NCBI GenBank assembly: GCA_040752025.1
Contig: JBFMFR010000044.1
Coordinates: 1 to 59,131, forward strand
Source of the DNA: JBFMFR01 sp040752025
GTDB lineage: Bacteria > Chloroflexota > Anaerolineae > Anaerolineales > UBA4823
Reading direction: 5' to 3'
Length of the DNA: 59,131 nt
In this document: positions 26,455 to 36,011 of the stretch, in pieces
Position numbering within the stretch: position 1 is the first letter of the stretch
How the letters are laid out: every line of letters starts with the position of its first letter
Notes under the pieces: model-generated
What the model saw: the letters and a program-made list of their open reading frames with translations, nothing else
Told to the model about the DNA's origin: nothing
Databases searched by the model: none
Program-made: the position numbers and the translations under genes

Positions 26455-28320
26455 TTATATGCTCAGCAAAACAAATCCGATCAAACTCATCATCATGCCA
26501 ATCTCGAGAGTCATCATTCCAATGACTAAAAGCCAGCTCAAAACATTCATCCAGGCTGCTGGTCGCACTTCAATCATAACAGGAACTTTCAGAACTGGGG
26601 CGCTAGGTATGCTAATTTGTATAAAACCCTGGTGTGTTTGCGGTAGTTTCATCAGCAAACGAGCGTGAAAATCCAACCAGTTCTGCAGAAACTGTGGGCT
26701 ACGCCCGATGGTTTGACCGAACCATGCTGGCCTTTCAGCGCCATCCCAATTGGCAAGCGCGAGACCGGCAGTCCTGGCAATAATATTGAGGTGCACATTA
26801 CGATCGGCGGCATTCAGAGCAACGATATTGGCAGGTTCAGGAATCAGCCAGGGCACAGAGCTTTGCACCTGTCCACTACTTCCTGGCGGCAGAGCGACTC
26901 GCAAGCCACTCCGTACCTCCGATCCCTGTTCCACGCTCCCCAGGTTTAGTGTAGGTATTGAGGCCGGAAATTGACCTGCCGTGGCCTGACGCTCGCCTTG
27001 GGCCACGCCCGGTGTCGCTGGAACAACCACCGGAGCAGCGCCATTCACCGGCCGCCGCCACTCGGAAGCTGGCCCCGGAGAAACGCTGGCTGGCGCAGAT
27101 AAAGGTGCCGCGGACTGAGCTACCTGCGCAGCGCGTTCCGCGCTGACAGGCGGTCTGGCCTGCGGCCCTAACAACTCTTTCAAGAAAATGGAGGCGCTCG
27201 GTGTGCGTTGGTCCGGATTCAGCGCCATTGCCCGTTCAATTGCGCTGGCGATATGCTCGGGCACCTTTGGGTTGAGCGCCCGCACAGGTGGATGCCGCCA
27301 GGGATCGATTTGCGGATCGTAACGCGTCAACAATTGGAGCAACATTACACCCAGCGCGTACACATCCGTTTTTTCATCAGTCTGCGAACGCCGGGCAACA
27401 ATCTCTGGGGCCAGGTAGCCATCAGTGCCGAACCGTACAGTATCGCCGCTCTTGCCAGGCTTGTAAAAACGCGCAATCCCGAAATCGAACAGCTTAACTG
27501 TATGCGTTCCACTCACTTCCATGACGTTGCTGGGTTTCAGGTCACGATAAATGATTGCCGGCGTTTGTGCGTGTAAGTAAACCAGAGCCTCGCACAGTTG
27601 CCTGGCCCACTCCAATACGCATTCAACCGGCAGAAATTGCTCAGGAGGCAAGTTTTCCAATATCGATTCCAGAGTTTGCCCCTCAATATATTCCATAACG
27701 AAGAACTGGCGGCCTTGTTCTTCGAAATATTGAAATGCCCGCACCAGATTAGGGTGTTTCAACTGGTTGAGAATTTCGAACTCCCGGCGGAAACCATCGA
27801 TCACAGCCTGTTGGTGCTCCGGCTTGAGTCTTTTCAACATCGAAAAACTCATCTCTTTGAGCGCCAGCCTGTTCTGGGATGGTTGGGCGCTATTCGCCCA
27901 GGCATCCGCAAGCTGCGCCTGGATATCTTTTGCCTCATACACAGCCCCCATGCCGCCCTGGGCCACCTTGGATAAGATCATATAGCGACCAACCAATACC
28001 TGCCCTACTGGCAATTTTCCGGTCCCATATGGATTCGCTGGCGGTGGCTCAGCCATTTTTGTGCCGCAGTGGGCGCAATATTTTACATTTGGCCGGTTGC
28101 TCCGCTGGCACTGTGGGCAGAATACACCCTCCAGAGACATACCACAAGCCGAACATACTGCCAGGCCAGACTCAACCAGGTGTTTACAGTAAGGGCAGGT
28201 CCCCGTACGCCTTTCCTGATGAGGTAAAGATTGCGGCTGCACGGACTGAGCCTGTCCGCACTTCGGGCAGAATTTCGCCTCAGTCCTTATGCTGCTCCCG
28301 CACCTGCTGCAATTGGTCAT
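26455..28320 (-). CDS. Triple zinc-ribbon Ser/Thr kinase with C-terminal membrane helices
   Basis: 621 residues. Three ribbons precede the kinase: CSRCG...FCPKCG (4-22), CPYC...CSACG (42-60) and CPQC...YCAHCG (68-86). Kinase domain about 112-370 has AQGGMGAVY, K155 (ALKEM), YRDLKPSN (D260, Tyr in place of His) and DFGIAR (D279). A linker is followed by a beta-rich segment of about 130 residues (LNLGSVEQGSE..., VPWLIPEP) resembling bacterial Ig-like modules, and the chain ends with hydrophobic helices in the last 35 residues. Everything before those helices should be cytoplasmic, so this kinase probably lacks an outer sensor. Confidence 0.88.
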   Translation of the reverse strand: MTNCSRCGSSIRTEAKFCPKCGQAQSVQPQSLPHQERRTGTCPYCKHLVESGLAVCSACGMSLEGVFCPQCQRSNRPNVKYCAHCGTKMAEPPPANPYGTGKLPVGQVLVGRYMILSKVAQGGMGAVYEAKDIQAQLADAWANSAQPSQNRLALKEMSFSMLKRLKPEHQQAVIDGFRREFEILNQLKHPNLVRAFQYFEEQGRQFFVMEYIEGQTLESILENLPPEQFLPVECVLEWARQLCEALVYLHAQTPAIIYRDLKPSNVMEVSGTHTVKLFDFGIARFYKPGKSGDTVRFGTDGYLAPEIVARRSQTDEKTDVYALGVMLLQLLTRYDPQIDPWRHPPVRALNPKVPEHIASAIERAMALNPDQRTPSASIFLKELLGPQARPPVSAERAAQVAQSAAPLSAPASVSPGPASEWRRPVNGAAPVVVPATPGVAQGERQATAGQFPASIPTLNLGSVEQGSEVRSGLRVALPPGSSGQVQSSVPWLIPEPANIVALNAADRNVHLNIIARTAGLALANWDGAERPAWFGQTIGRSPQFLQNWLDFHARLLMKLPQTHQGFIQISIPSAPVLKVPVMIEVRPAAWMNVLSWLLVIGMMTLEIGMMMSLIGFVLLSI

Positions 28321-28361
28321 TTCAACTTGCTACCAATCCTGAACAACGCAGACAAATTACC

Positions 28362-28383
28362 GTGGGCTGCTAGCACAGCCCAC
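28362..28383 (-). terminator. Hairpin downstream of the vWA gene
   Basis: GTGGGCTG and CAGCCCAC form a perfect 8-bp stem around a 6-nt loop, starting 9 nt after the stop of the vWA gene at 28393. In the direction of transcription it is followed by GGTAATTTGTC, only a weak U-tract. It may end or attenuate transcription before the kinase at 28320. Confidence 0.5.
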
Positions 28384-28392
28384 ATCCAAAAC

Positions 28393-29784
28393 TCAAAGGT
28401 TTTGCGTCAACCGCCTCGTCTCATAGCGCAGCTTCTTCGCCGCGTCAGGGTCAATCTCGCCGCTGCGTTCCAGCGTTTCGGCCTGCTGTTTCATCGCATC
28501 TGCCAGGGCGTGTTCACCCATATTCAACAGCCGGGTGGCAGCTTCACGCAAACGCAAAGTCGCGGCATTCTTTTCCTCACGGCTGTCGCTCTTAGCTGCT
28601 TGATGGGCCGATTCCAGGGCGCGCGTACCCATTTTGAACGCGCCCACTTTCTCAACTATATTCATTACCCGGTCGCTGAGCGGCGCTGTTACCATGCTGG
28701 ACATCTGCACCATCACGTCCTGTCTCTGGTTTGGGCGCGCCAGGCCGCCTTCCGGATCATCCCAGGCCAGGAGCACCTGCGTGAGCGGATAGGTCCCCTC
28801 CGGCCAGCCAGGAACGAGCAATTCCACCAGGAAAGATTGTGGCGCCGTAGGATCATAATCGCCAAGAAGCAGCGCATAACTGCCGTCCATATCTGGTCCG
28901 GCATCGAAAGTGCTTAGCTCAGGCAGGACGCGATACACCCGGCGCAATTCGACGCCTTTCGTCAACTGCAGCTTGATTTCCACGTTGCGATAACTGATCC
29001 TGAGCGCTGCCCCCAATTCCTTCCGGAACACATCTGGAATCTGGTAAGGCGTTTCAATATAGTAAGCGTTGCCCCCGGTGATATCCGCCAGGGGGATCAA
29101 CAAATCTTCATTGAACTCGACGCCGATCCCCATCGTAGTCAATTTTATCCCAGCATCCCGCGCTCGTCGCGCCCACTCATAGCACTCTTTCACTTTGAGA
29201 GTATGCCCGTCCGTCAATAGAACCAGGCGGCTGGCAAACTCTTTCCCCGATTGGCGCTGCACTTCTTCAAATGCCAGCGCGATCCCCTCAGCCATTTGGG
29301 TATCGTCTCCCAGGCGCATGTACTCCAGCTCGCGCGCCGCCTGGTGCAAACGAACGCGCTCCTTGCCCAATGCAGAGGGGATCATGACGTGCGCCCGCCC
29401 GGCAAAAGCCACTACCGAGAATCGGTCTATGGCGCGCAGGAATTCACTGGCGATTACCAGGGCCTCAGATACATAATCGATGCGGCGCGGGAATTTACCA
29501 ATCAAATCATTCGAGATCGAAGTAATCTGGTAAGCCGGCACACCATCGGTCATCACTTCTTGCGCCTGCCCGTTCCTGGCCAATTCCATGAACTGCTGGT
29601 CCGTCACCAGGCGGATGCGCATCGAGTCGCTTGTATCCAGGATGAAACCCAGGTTGCTGGGTAAAGCCTGCGCTCCTTCGCCTCCGGTGACTTCGACCAG
29701 CAAATAAACCAGGCGAGGTTGGCCCGTAATAGGAACAATGTTCGAGGCCAGCGAGCTCTTCAACGTCAGGGGGGTGGCTGTCAT
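28393..29784 (-). CDS. Cytoplasmic vWA-domain protein
   Basis: 463 residues, without signal peptide, membrane helix or zinc ribbon. The vWA domain starts near residue 44 with a canonical MIDAS, D50-T-S52-D-S54 (ILDTSDSM), and continues with VVAFAGRAHVMIP and LVLLTDGHTL. After it comes a beta-rich middle part and an alpha-helical tail (EKNAATLRLREAATRLLNMGE) shared with the vWA protein at 38468. In described vWA-PP2C-kinase triads such as TerY-P, proteins of this kind organise the phosphorylation partners; that role is inferred here from neighbourhood. Confidence 0.85.
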   Translation of the reverse strand: MTATPLTLKSSLASNIVPITGQPRLVYLLVEVTGGEGAQALPSNLGFILDTSDSMRIRLVTDQQFMELARNGQAQEVMTDGVPAYQITSISNDLIGKFPRRIDYVSEALVIASEFLRAIDRFSVVAFAGRAHVMIPSALGKERVRLHQAARELEYMRLGDDTQMAEGIALAFEEVQRQSGKEFASRLVLLTDGHTLKVKECYEWARRARDAGIKLTTMGIGVEFNEDLLIPLADITGGNAYYIETPYQIPDVFRKELGAALRISYRNVEIKLQLTKGVELRRVYRVLPELSTFDAGPDMDGSYALLLGDYDPTAPQSFLVELLVPGWPEGTYPLTQVLLAWDDPEGGLARPNQRQDVMVQMSSMVTAPLSDRVMNIVEKVGAFKMGTRALESAHQAAKSDSREEKNAATLRLREAATRLLNMGEHALADAMKQQAETLERSGEIDPDAAKKLRYETRRLTQNL

Positions 29785-29809
29785 CTATTCCTCATACCAG
29801 GTTCTTGCA

Positions 29810-30793
29810 TCAAACCTCTCCGCCCACCCCAGGTTTCACCAGGGGCATAGACCGGCGGCAGGCATCCATTACGCCGGCCGGGCCTCGATTGGATTCTAAA
29901 TCCAGCGCCCACTTCAGGCCTCTACCATAAATGTCTGTGCGCGCTAACATTCGCTCCTGTCCGCGTTTATAGCCATAGTGACCCAATACGCGATAAGCCG
30001 CCCACTCGGCAAAACCTTCGTGAACCAAAGTATCTCGCAGCAATGGACAGTTTTCACCTTGCCAGGCATGAGCATACTCATGGGCGGCAACTTGCAGGAA
30101 TAACAGCCGCGGCAGGCCCGTCTGGATATAAATTCCTCGCCGCATGCCGCGTCGCGTATAAACCCCCAAAGTGCGCTGCGGGTCAAGTTCATCAACGACG
30201 CCGTTCCCGCTGGCGCGGATCAATTCTTGCTGTTGGTGAATTACCGCCGCCAGTTGGTTCCGGTCCACTAGAGCCAGGCCTGTCGGGACGTTGAGCGTTA
30301 TGCCAAGCGTCTTCACCACCACTCCCTTCATCTCCTCATAGAGGGAAGCCGCGTCGCCAGGGGCGTAGATAGCGGTCGTATAACAATGTACGCACATCAA
30401 CCGGCCATCAGACAGTCGCCAATAGTCATTGGTCAGGGGCGCAGTGCACACATCGCAAGCCTGGCGCTCTTTGTAACAGGCCTGGCAGTAAGGTCCAACG
30501 CCGTCGAACTCTAAGTATTTACGCCCTTTCTCGATTAACTTCCCGCAGGCCAGGCAAGCGCGCAGTTCTTCGCTGCAAGTCTTACATAAACCATTCCGGA
30601 ATTTGTCCGACTCACTGGCTGCCATCGGTAAGCCGCATTCCCGGCAGCGGGGCTTATTTCGGTCGCAAGCATCGCAGACTCGCAATGACAATTCGCGCGG
30701 CCATTTTTTGTGGTGGTATGACTTCCCCTTTCCCACAATCCTCTGGCCACACAATTGGCAAAAAGAACCACGACGCCCGGTATCGGCGTGCAT
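29810..30793 (-). CDS. DA1-like zinc peptidase with LIM-like fingers
   Basis: 327 residues from the ATG at 30793, which has GGGAGG 4 nt upstream; a GTG at 30817 is less likely. The first 140 residues hold repeated CxxC/CxxCxxC pairs (C12/C15, C40/C43, C50/C53, C70/C73, C80/C83, C103/C106, C113/C116, C134/C137) resembling LIM domains. The C-terminal part matches the DA1 peptidase fold: GLPRLLFLQVAAHEYAHAW with H238-E239 and H242, followed by VHEGFAEWAAY, where E259 or E263 could be the third zinc ligand. DA1 enzymes of plants are ubiquitin-regulated peptidases; here the activating partner may be a kinase or PP2C neighbour. Substrate unknown. Confidence 0.82.
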   Translation of the reverse strand: MHADTGRRGSFCQLCGQRIVGKGKSYHHKKWPRELSLRVCDACDRNKPRCRECGLPMAASESDKFRNGLCKTCSEELRACLACGKLIEKGRKYLEFDGVGPYCQACYKERQACDVCTAPLTNDYWRLSDGRLMCVHCYTTAIYAPGDAASLYEEMKGVVVKTLGITLNVPTGLALVDRNQLAAVIHQQQELIRASGNGVVDELDPQRTLGVYTRRGMRRGIYIQTGLPRLLFLQVAAHEYAHAWQGENCPLLRDTLVHEGFAEWAAYRVLGHYGYKRGQERMLARTDIYGRGLKWALDLESNRGPAGVMDACRRSMPLVKPGVGGEV

Positions 30794-30859
30794 CTGGCCT
30801 CCCGCAGGCAGTTCCACAGATTAGATTACCCGAATCTCCGGCGACCTCACGGGCCGCCC

Positions 30860-33829
30860 CTAATCGCCTTTCTGGCGATACACCGCGATAACGGTTAACA
30901 ACAGCCAGAAGATGATGTGAAAAATCAGCCCTCCCCACAGTTCCATCATTTTCTCGGGAGTATGGGCATAATCACCATTCTTTTTTGTATCTGTGCCGCC
31001 CGGATCCAGTTTCGTAGTCGCCGCGCTACAAGTTACCTCATTAACCATCTTGCTTGGGTCGTTTTGATCCGGGACCTCGATCACCGTGCAAGTCCGGCTG
31101 TTATCGTTGAGTGAGGGCAAATTCACTGTAGAGCCCACAGCAACCGTTGTCCAATAGCTGACCGTTCCTTTGGAGATCAAGGGGGCATCCGCCGGGAACA
31201 AAGCGCCGCCCAGGATGATCTGGATGAAAAGTTGCACCAGGATCGCATACAGCACCACATCTGTGGTGGGCACGATGGCAGAAATGAACAGGCCAAGCGC
31301 AATACTGGCCAGGATCCCCAGGTAGAAAGTCACAAAGAGTTCCAGCGCCCCGTTATCCGTAAAGTAAGCGCCTGGGAAATCCATGTCAAGCCCGAACAAG
31401 GATAACACCAGCAAGACTCCGGCTACCTGGATGACTGCGAAGCTGCCTAAGATCAACACCTTAGACATGATATACGCCGTCACTTTCAGGTTCACCGCCC
31501 TTTCCCGCCGGAAGATGGGCCGTTCCTTCACGATCTCGTATGCAGCGGCAAAAGTACCACCCTGAGTCAGAGCCAGGGAAAGCATCACCACCATCATCTG
31601 GGCGCCCTCCAGGGGCAGATAATCTTCAGTGGTGTCCTTCTTCTTGTCTTTCAGGATCTCCTTCAGCTTCTTATCGACATCCTCTTTCTTCCCGGAGATC
31701 ATCTCGCCCTTCTTTAACTTGCTCTCGATAATACCTCTAAAGTCGCCCGGCTGGCTGACCATTCCAAATAACGCCCCAATCAAAGGCATCATGAGCAGCA
31801 AAATGAACAAGGTGCGCACATCCAGGCGGATCAAATCGAACTGGCGTCGCGCCAGGATGAAAGTCTGGCGCAGGAACGAGTCCCTCGCCCGTTTCCCGGG
31901 CCCCATACCTGCCCCCGCCCCGCCCTGGCCGCCCGCTGAAAGCTGGCGCTGGCGATCAGCCACGTACTTTTGAAAATACGGCGATTGGCGATAATGATCG
32001 GCCCACAAAATGCCCGACATCACCCTGCCAGTCTTCTGGTAGCGCGGGTAATACGGCTGCAATTCGGGCGGCACCTCCTTCCCCTTAGATGGATCGATCT
32101 CCTGCGAGAGCTTCAGATAGATATCGGAGAAATCGCGCACATTGTAGAACTTCAAGGCATCATTGGGCGGCCCATAATAGGCCAAACGACCATAGGCCAT
32201 AAAAGCAACGTGATCGCATTGTTCGATGTTCGCCGTAGCATGTGTCACCAATACAACTGTACGCCCTTCGTCCGCCAGGCGGTTCATGTCGTACATCATT
32301 TTCTTTTCCAACCCGGGGTCAAGGCCTGAAGTCGGCTCATCCAGGAAGAACAAAGTCGGCCGCGCCAGCAGTTCCACCGCGATGCTGACGCGCTTGCGCT
32401 GGCCGCCGCTCAAAACCCTCACCGGTTTATTGGCATGTTCCACCAAATCCACCGCTCGCAAAACATCCTGAATGCGCGCTTCAATCTCTGCTGGCTTGGC
32501 ATCTGGCAGGCGCAGTTTAGCTGCATACCACAAGGCCAGCCGGACAGGCAAGGTGCGGTGGATGATATCATCCTGAGGTACATAACCCATCTGCATACGA
32601 TAGAGATCCAGCTTGTCATACAGAGGCTCACCATCCAGTAAGATGCGCCCGTGGTTGGCTGGTTCGTAGCCGTTCATCGCTTTCATCAAGGTGCTCTTGC
32701 CCGCGCCGCTGCCGCCCACCAGGGCGATAAACTCGCCCGGATTGACGGTAACGTTGACTTCTTGCAAGATCATCTTCTTATTGCTGACTTCACGTCCAAG
32801 CCGGATGGCGTCGATGCGATGTCCCAGCCGCATAGATTGGGCCAGGCTTTGCTGCTGAGCATCGTAAGTCATCTTGAAGGGGCCGATCTGGATCGTATCT
32901 CCACTCTTGATCGGCGACTGGGCTGTCCGTTGGCCGTTGACAAAAATGCCGTTTGTGCTGCCCAGGTCACGGATAAACAAGCCGCCATCGCGCTTGAAGA
33001 TCTCAGCATGGCGGAAAGAAACCGTGGGGTGGTTCAGAGGCAGGTAGCTGTTTGGATCTCGGCCGATGATCACGCTGGTCAGATTAGAAAGGTCCAGCTT
33101 ACCAAGCGATAACTGGCGTAAAGCCGCTCCCGATTTGCTCTGAAAACCCAAACTGACCGAGTTGCCGGTCAAGTCGCCGATGCGCAGCACATCGCCAACA
33201 TTCATCGAGATAGGAGAGTTCGCTGGCAGGCGCTGCCCATTTAGCATCGTGCCGTTGGTGCTGTTTAGATCTGTGACGCGATACCCGCTGGAAGAAATTT
33301 CCAGGCTCAAATGCCGCCCAGAAACTGCCGGGTGGTTGATCACAATATCATTACCAGGCGCCCGGCCAACCATCAACACTGGCTTATTGATGACGTGCTC
33401 CTGCGTGCTGCCTCCCATCCAACGCACCACCAGTTGGATATCATCCTCAGAATCCTGGCTAAGCATCTGGGTTGCCGGCGGCCCCGCCGGTGCAGGAGGG
33501 GGTGGCGGCACAGCCGGTCCCGGTTGTGCTCCAACGGGGGGAGGCGAATAAGGTTGAGGCGGCGCGCCAACCGGGGCAGCTCCAGGCGGAGCCACCGATG
33601 GGCCTGCAGGAGGCGGGCTCTGCTGAGCAGAGGCGCCGCTCACAACCAGATTGAAGCCGCATTTAGGACAGAACTTCGCTCCTGGCCGCAGTGTTGTTTG
33701 GCACTTCGGACAACTTCCACCTCCAGAAGATGGCGCTGGCTGCGAAGTCAGATGCTCACCACATTGAGTGCAAACATTTGCTTGCGCTGAATTCATATGA
33801 CCACAGTTAGGGCATAATTTTGTACTCAT
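30860..33829 (-). CDS. FHA-FHA-ABC transporter (ABCG/Rv1747-like) with zinc ribbons
   Basis: 989 residues. Two ribbons (CPNCG...CTQCG; CPKCQ...FCPKCG), a Pro-rich linker, FHA domain 1 (about 133-228: VGRAPGND, SGRHLSL, NSTNGT), FHA domain 2 (about 252-325: IGRDPNSY, SFRHAEI, GSTNGI), an ABC ATPase with Walker A GGSGAGKST (372-380), signature LSGGQRKRVS and Walker B FFLDEPTSGLD, and a C-terminal ABC-2 membrane domain of about six helices. This is the architecture of mycobacterial Rv1747, an exporter controlled by phosphothreonine binding to its FHA domains. AAGGAGG precedes the ATG by 6 nt. Likely an exporter gated by the kinases and phosphatases around it. Confidence 0.93.
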   Translation of the reverse strand: MSTKLCPNCGHMNSAQANVCTQCGEHLTSQPAPSSGGGSCPKCQTTLRPGAKFCPKCGFNLVVSGASAQQSPPPAGPSVAPPGAAPVGAPPQPYSPPPVGAQPGPAVPPPPPAPAGPPATQMLSQDSEDDIQLVVRWMGGSTQEHVINKPVLMVGRAPGNDIVINHPAVSGRHLSLEISSSGYRVTDLNSTNGTMLNGQRLPANSPISMNVGDVLRIGDLTGNSVSLGFQSKSGAALRQLSLGKLDLSNLTSVIIGRDPNSYLPLNHPTVSFRHAEIFKRDGGLFIRDLGSTNGIFVNGQRTAQSPIKSGDTIQIGPFKMTYDAQQQSLAQSMRLGHRIDAIRLGREVSNKKMILQEVNVTVNPGEFIALVGGSGAGKSTLMKAMNGYEPANHGRILLDGEPLYDKLDLYRMQMGYVPQDDIIHRTLPVRLALWYAAKLRLPDAKPAEIEARIQDVLRAVDLVEHANKPVRVLSGGQRKRVSIAVELLARPTLFFLDEPTSGLDPGLEKKMMYDMNRLADEGRTVVLVTHATANIEQCDHVAFMAYGRLAYYGPPNDALKFYNVRDFSDIYLKLSQEIDPSKGKEVPPELQPYYPRYQKTGRVMSGILWADHYRQSPYFQKYVADRQRQLSAGGQGGAGAGMGPGKRARDSFLRQTFILARRQFDLIRLDVRTLFILLLMMPLIGALFGMVSQPGDFRGIIESKLKKGEMISGKKEDVDKKLKEILKDKKKDTTEDYLPLEGAQMMVVMLSLALTQGGTFAAAYEIVKERPIFRRERAVNLKVTAYIMSKVLILGSFAVIQVAGVLLVLSLFGLDMDFPGAYFTDNGALELFVTFYLGILASIALGLFISAIVPTTDVVLYAILVQLFIQIILGGALFPADAPLISKGTVSYWTTVAVGSTVNLPSLNDNSRTCTVIEVPDQNDPSKMVNEVTCSAATTKLDPGGTDTKKNGDYAHTPEKMMELWGGLIFHIIFWLLLTVIAVYRQKGD

Positions 33830-33929
33830 CCCGATCCTCCTTACTGGCGATAAATCAATATAAAAACATGTTGATGATTTACATCTCTGCTGTGCTTATA
33901 TTCTACACCAAATCATAATAAAAAGCGAT

Positions 33930-33978
33930 AAAAATAGACACACTATATCCAGATTGCGTGACTCTTCGTTCTATTTTT
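33930..33978. repeat. AT-rich inverted repeat in the gap before the ABC gene
   Basis: AAAAATAGA (33930-33938) and TCTATTTTT (33970-33978) are perfect 9-bp inverted arms 31 nt apart, in the A/T-rich 167-bp gap between the FGE-like kinase and the ABC gene. It may be an operator, or part of the promoter region of the ABC gene; no full -35/-10 pair is convincing. Confidence 0.4.
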
Positions 33979-33996
33979 GTCCACTTGATAATTCAA

Positions 33997-35997
33997 TTAC
34001 TGCGAAATTGCACAACGGAACCCATTACCTTGTGCTAGAACTTCGGGGTAATTCCCCAGGCGAAACGCAGCCCGGATATATTGTTGGTTACTAAACCACG
34101 AGCCGCCGCGCAACACGCGCAGTTCAGCCAGTTCCTGGCTAAAGGGATTGATCACTGTCGCAATGGTGTAAAAACGCTCCGAATACCCATCTGCAACCCA
34201 TTCCGCTACGTTGCCGGACATATCCAATGTGCCATACGGGCTGGCTCCCATCGGGTAGCTGCCCACCGGGGTAGTATCACCAACCTGTGAGGCGTAATTT
34301 GCCAGGCGATTGCTTGGTAACTGCTCCCCCCAGGGGAATTCTCGGGCATCCAAACCGCGCGCGGCTTTTTCCCACTCTGCTTCTGTAGGCAACCGCCTTC
34401 TCGCCCAGGAACAATATTCCTGAGCATTCTGCCAGGAAACAAAGATAACCGGGTAATCATCAAATGCCGCTTTGCCATAGTAGAACAAATGCGTTGCAGA
34501 GCTGGTATTTGCCGGCGCCTGGCAGCTTCCAGCCAGCGCACACCGTTGATACATGCCATTCGTCACTTCTGTGCGATCGATCCAAAAAGCATCTAAATAT
34601 ATCGCCCGCCTCGGTTTTTCATCATCGTTCGCCATGAGATCTGCCTCAGCAGAACCCATCCAAAATACCCCTGCGGGCACATGCACCATTTCCATGCCAT
34701 CTGCCGGCGACACCCGGATCGTGCCAGCCGGTACAGGTGGAGTGCTTGTAGCGGGCATTGCGCCATCTGGTAAAGCAGTCGCCGGGATCAGCAACTTCTG
34801 CCCGGCGAAAAGTGGCTCACAGGCTGCGTCCAGGTAATTTAGCTCCACAATATCTTGCACAGAAACCCTAAGGTTTTCTGCAATCTGGCTGCACGTATCC
34901 CCCTTCGCCACTTCGTAAACCCAGGGTAAAGGTTCAGTCGCAGGCGTTGATGTCGGGGAGGGGAAAAACGGGGTTGCCAGTTCGCTGATCTCTGTTTGTG
35001 TGGGTAGAGAGGTCATCACTAAAGCTGGAGCCGGTGTAGAGGTATCCACCGCCGCCCTGCCGCGCAATCCACCCGCATAAAACACGCTCGCAGAGATCGC
35101 TGCAACCAGCACAAACAAAGCCAGCACTACTACCCACATTTCTACCCTGGCAGCCCGAGGAAATCCCAACGGCGCAGGTTTGCTGGACGTTGGCTGGCCT
35201 AACGACAAAGCCGCCTTGAACGCTCCCGCACTCTGGAAGCGCTGCTCTGGAAGCATTTCCATCGCCTTGAAAACCGCCCGGTCGACTCCCGGAGAAAGCT
35301 TCGGGTTGTAATTTCGCATCGGGCGCAATGCCGTTCCCAGGTTGCGTTGGATGCTTTCCGGCGGTTCTTTACCAGTCAATACAGCATAAGCAGTCGCCCC
35401 CAAGGCATACACATCGCTGCGTATATCTGTGACACCATGCCCATACTGCTCTTGAGGCGAAAAACCCGGCGTCACTGCCCGCGCCCCAACCGTAGTTTTC
35501 AAACCAGGATCGTAAACCTTGGCAATCCCAAAATCTACCAGCATGGCCTTCCCTGCTGGGGTCACGCGGATGTTTGCCGGTTTGATATCCCGGTGAATGA
35601 TAGGCGGGCTCTGTGCGTGTAAATAATCCAGCGCATCACATACCTGACCCAGCCATAATTTCACCTGCTCTTCAGGTAAAGGGCCATTGCGAGACTCTAA
35701 CATCGCCTGCAAATCTCGCCCTTCTACCAGTTCCATAACCAGATACTGAGCCTGACCTGGCACAAAGAAGTGGTCGTAAACGCCTGGCAAATTTGGATGG
35801 GATAGCTTGGCCAGAATTTTGGCCTCGCGTTCGAACTGCCGCTGTGCTTCTGGCGAAGCATCCGGATTTTCTTTCAAAGCACAAGGACGATCCAAAACGG
35901 TATCCCAGGCCTGGTAAACCGCTCCGAAGCCGCCTTGCTCAATAAGCCTGTCGATCCGATACCGGTTCTGGAGGATGCTCCCAACCAGAAAGGGCAT
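33997..35997 (-). CDS. Ser/Thr kinase with LysM and FGE-sulfatase-like domains
   Basis: 666 residues from the ATG at 35997 (GGGAGG 4 nt upstream); an open frame to 36090 overlaps the PP2C gene. Kinase domain 13-265: EQGGFGAVY, K42, HRDIKPAN (D137), DFGIAK (D155). Membrane helix 287-308, stalk, LysM domain 360-404 (YEVAKGDTCSQIAENL), and a formylglycine-generating-enzyme-like domain 432-664 (GVFWMGS, RRLPTEAEWEKAARG, GNVAEWVADG). The signature strand reads RGGSWFSNQQYIRAAFR and lacks both cysteines of active FGE, so the domain is likely a binding module. LysM suggests peptidoglycan contact outside the cell. Confidence 0.9.
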   Translation of the reverse strand: MPFLVGSILQNRYRIDRLIEQGGFGAVYQAWDTVLDRPCALKENPDASPEAQRQFEREAKILAKLSHPNLPGVYDHFFVPGQAQYLVMELVEGRDLQAMLESRNGPLPEEQVKLWLGQVCDALDYLHAQSPPIIHRDIKPANIRVTPAGKAMLVDFGIAKVYDPGLKTTVGARAVTPGFSPQEQYGHGVTDIRSDVYALGATAYAVLTGKEPPESIQRNLGTALRPMRNYNPKLSPGVDRAVFKAMEMLPEQRFQSAGAFKAALSLGQPTSSKPAPLGFPRAARVEMWVVVLALFVLVAAISASVFYAGGLRGRAAVDTSTPAPALVMTSLPTQTEISELATPFFPSPTSTPATEPLPWVYEVAKGDTCSQIAENLRVSVQDIVELNYLDAACEPLFAGQKLLIPATALPDGAMPATSTPPVPAGTIRVSPADGMEMVHVPAGVFWMGSAEADLMANDDEKPRRAIYLDAFWIDRTEVTNGMYQRCALAGSCQAPANTSSATHLFYYGKAAFDDYPVIFVSWQNAQEYCSWARRRLPTEAEWEKAARGLDAREFPWGEQLPSNRLANYASQVGDTTPVGSYPMGASPYGTLDMSGNVAEWVADGYSERFYTIATVINPFSQELAELRVLRGGSWFSNQQYIRAAFRLGNYPEVLAQGNGFRCAISQ

Positions 35998-36011
35998 ACT
36001 CCCTCCCAAAA

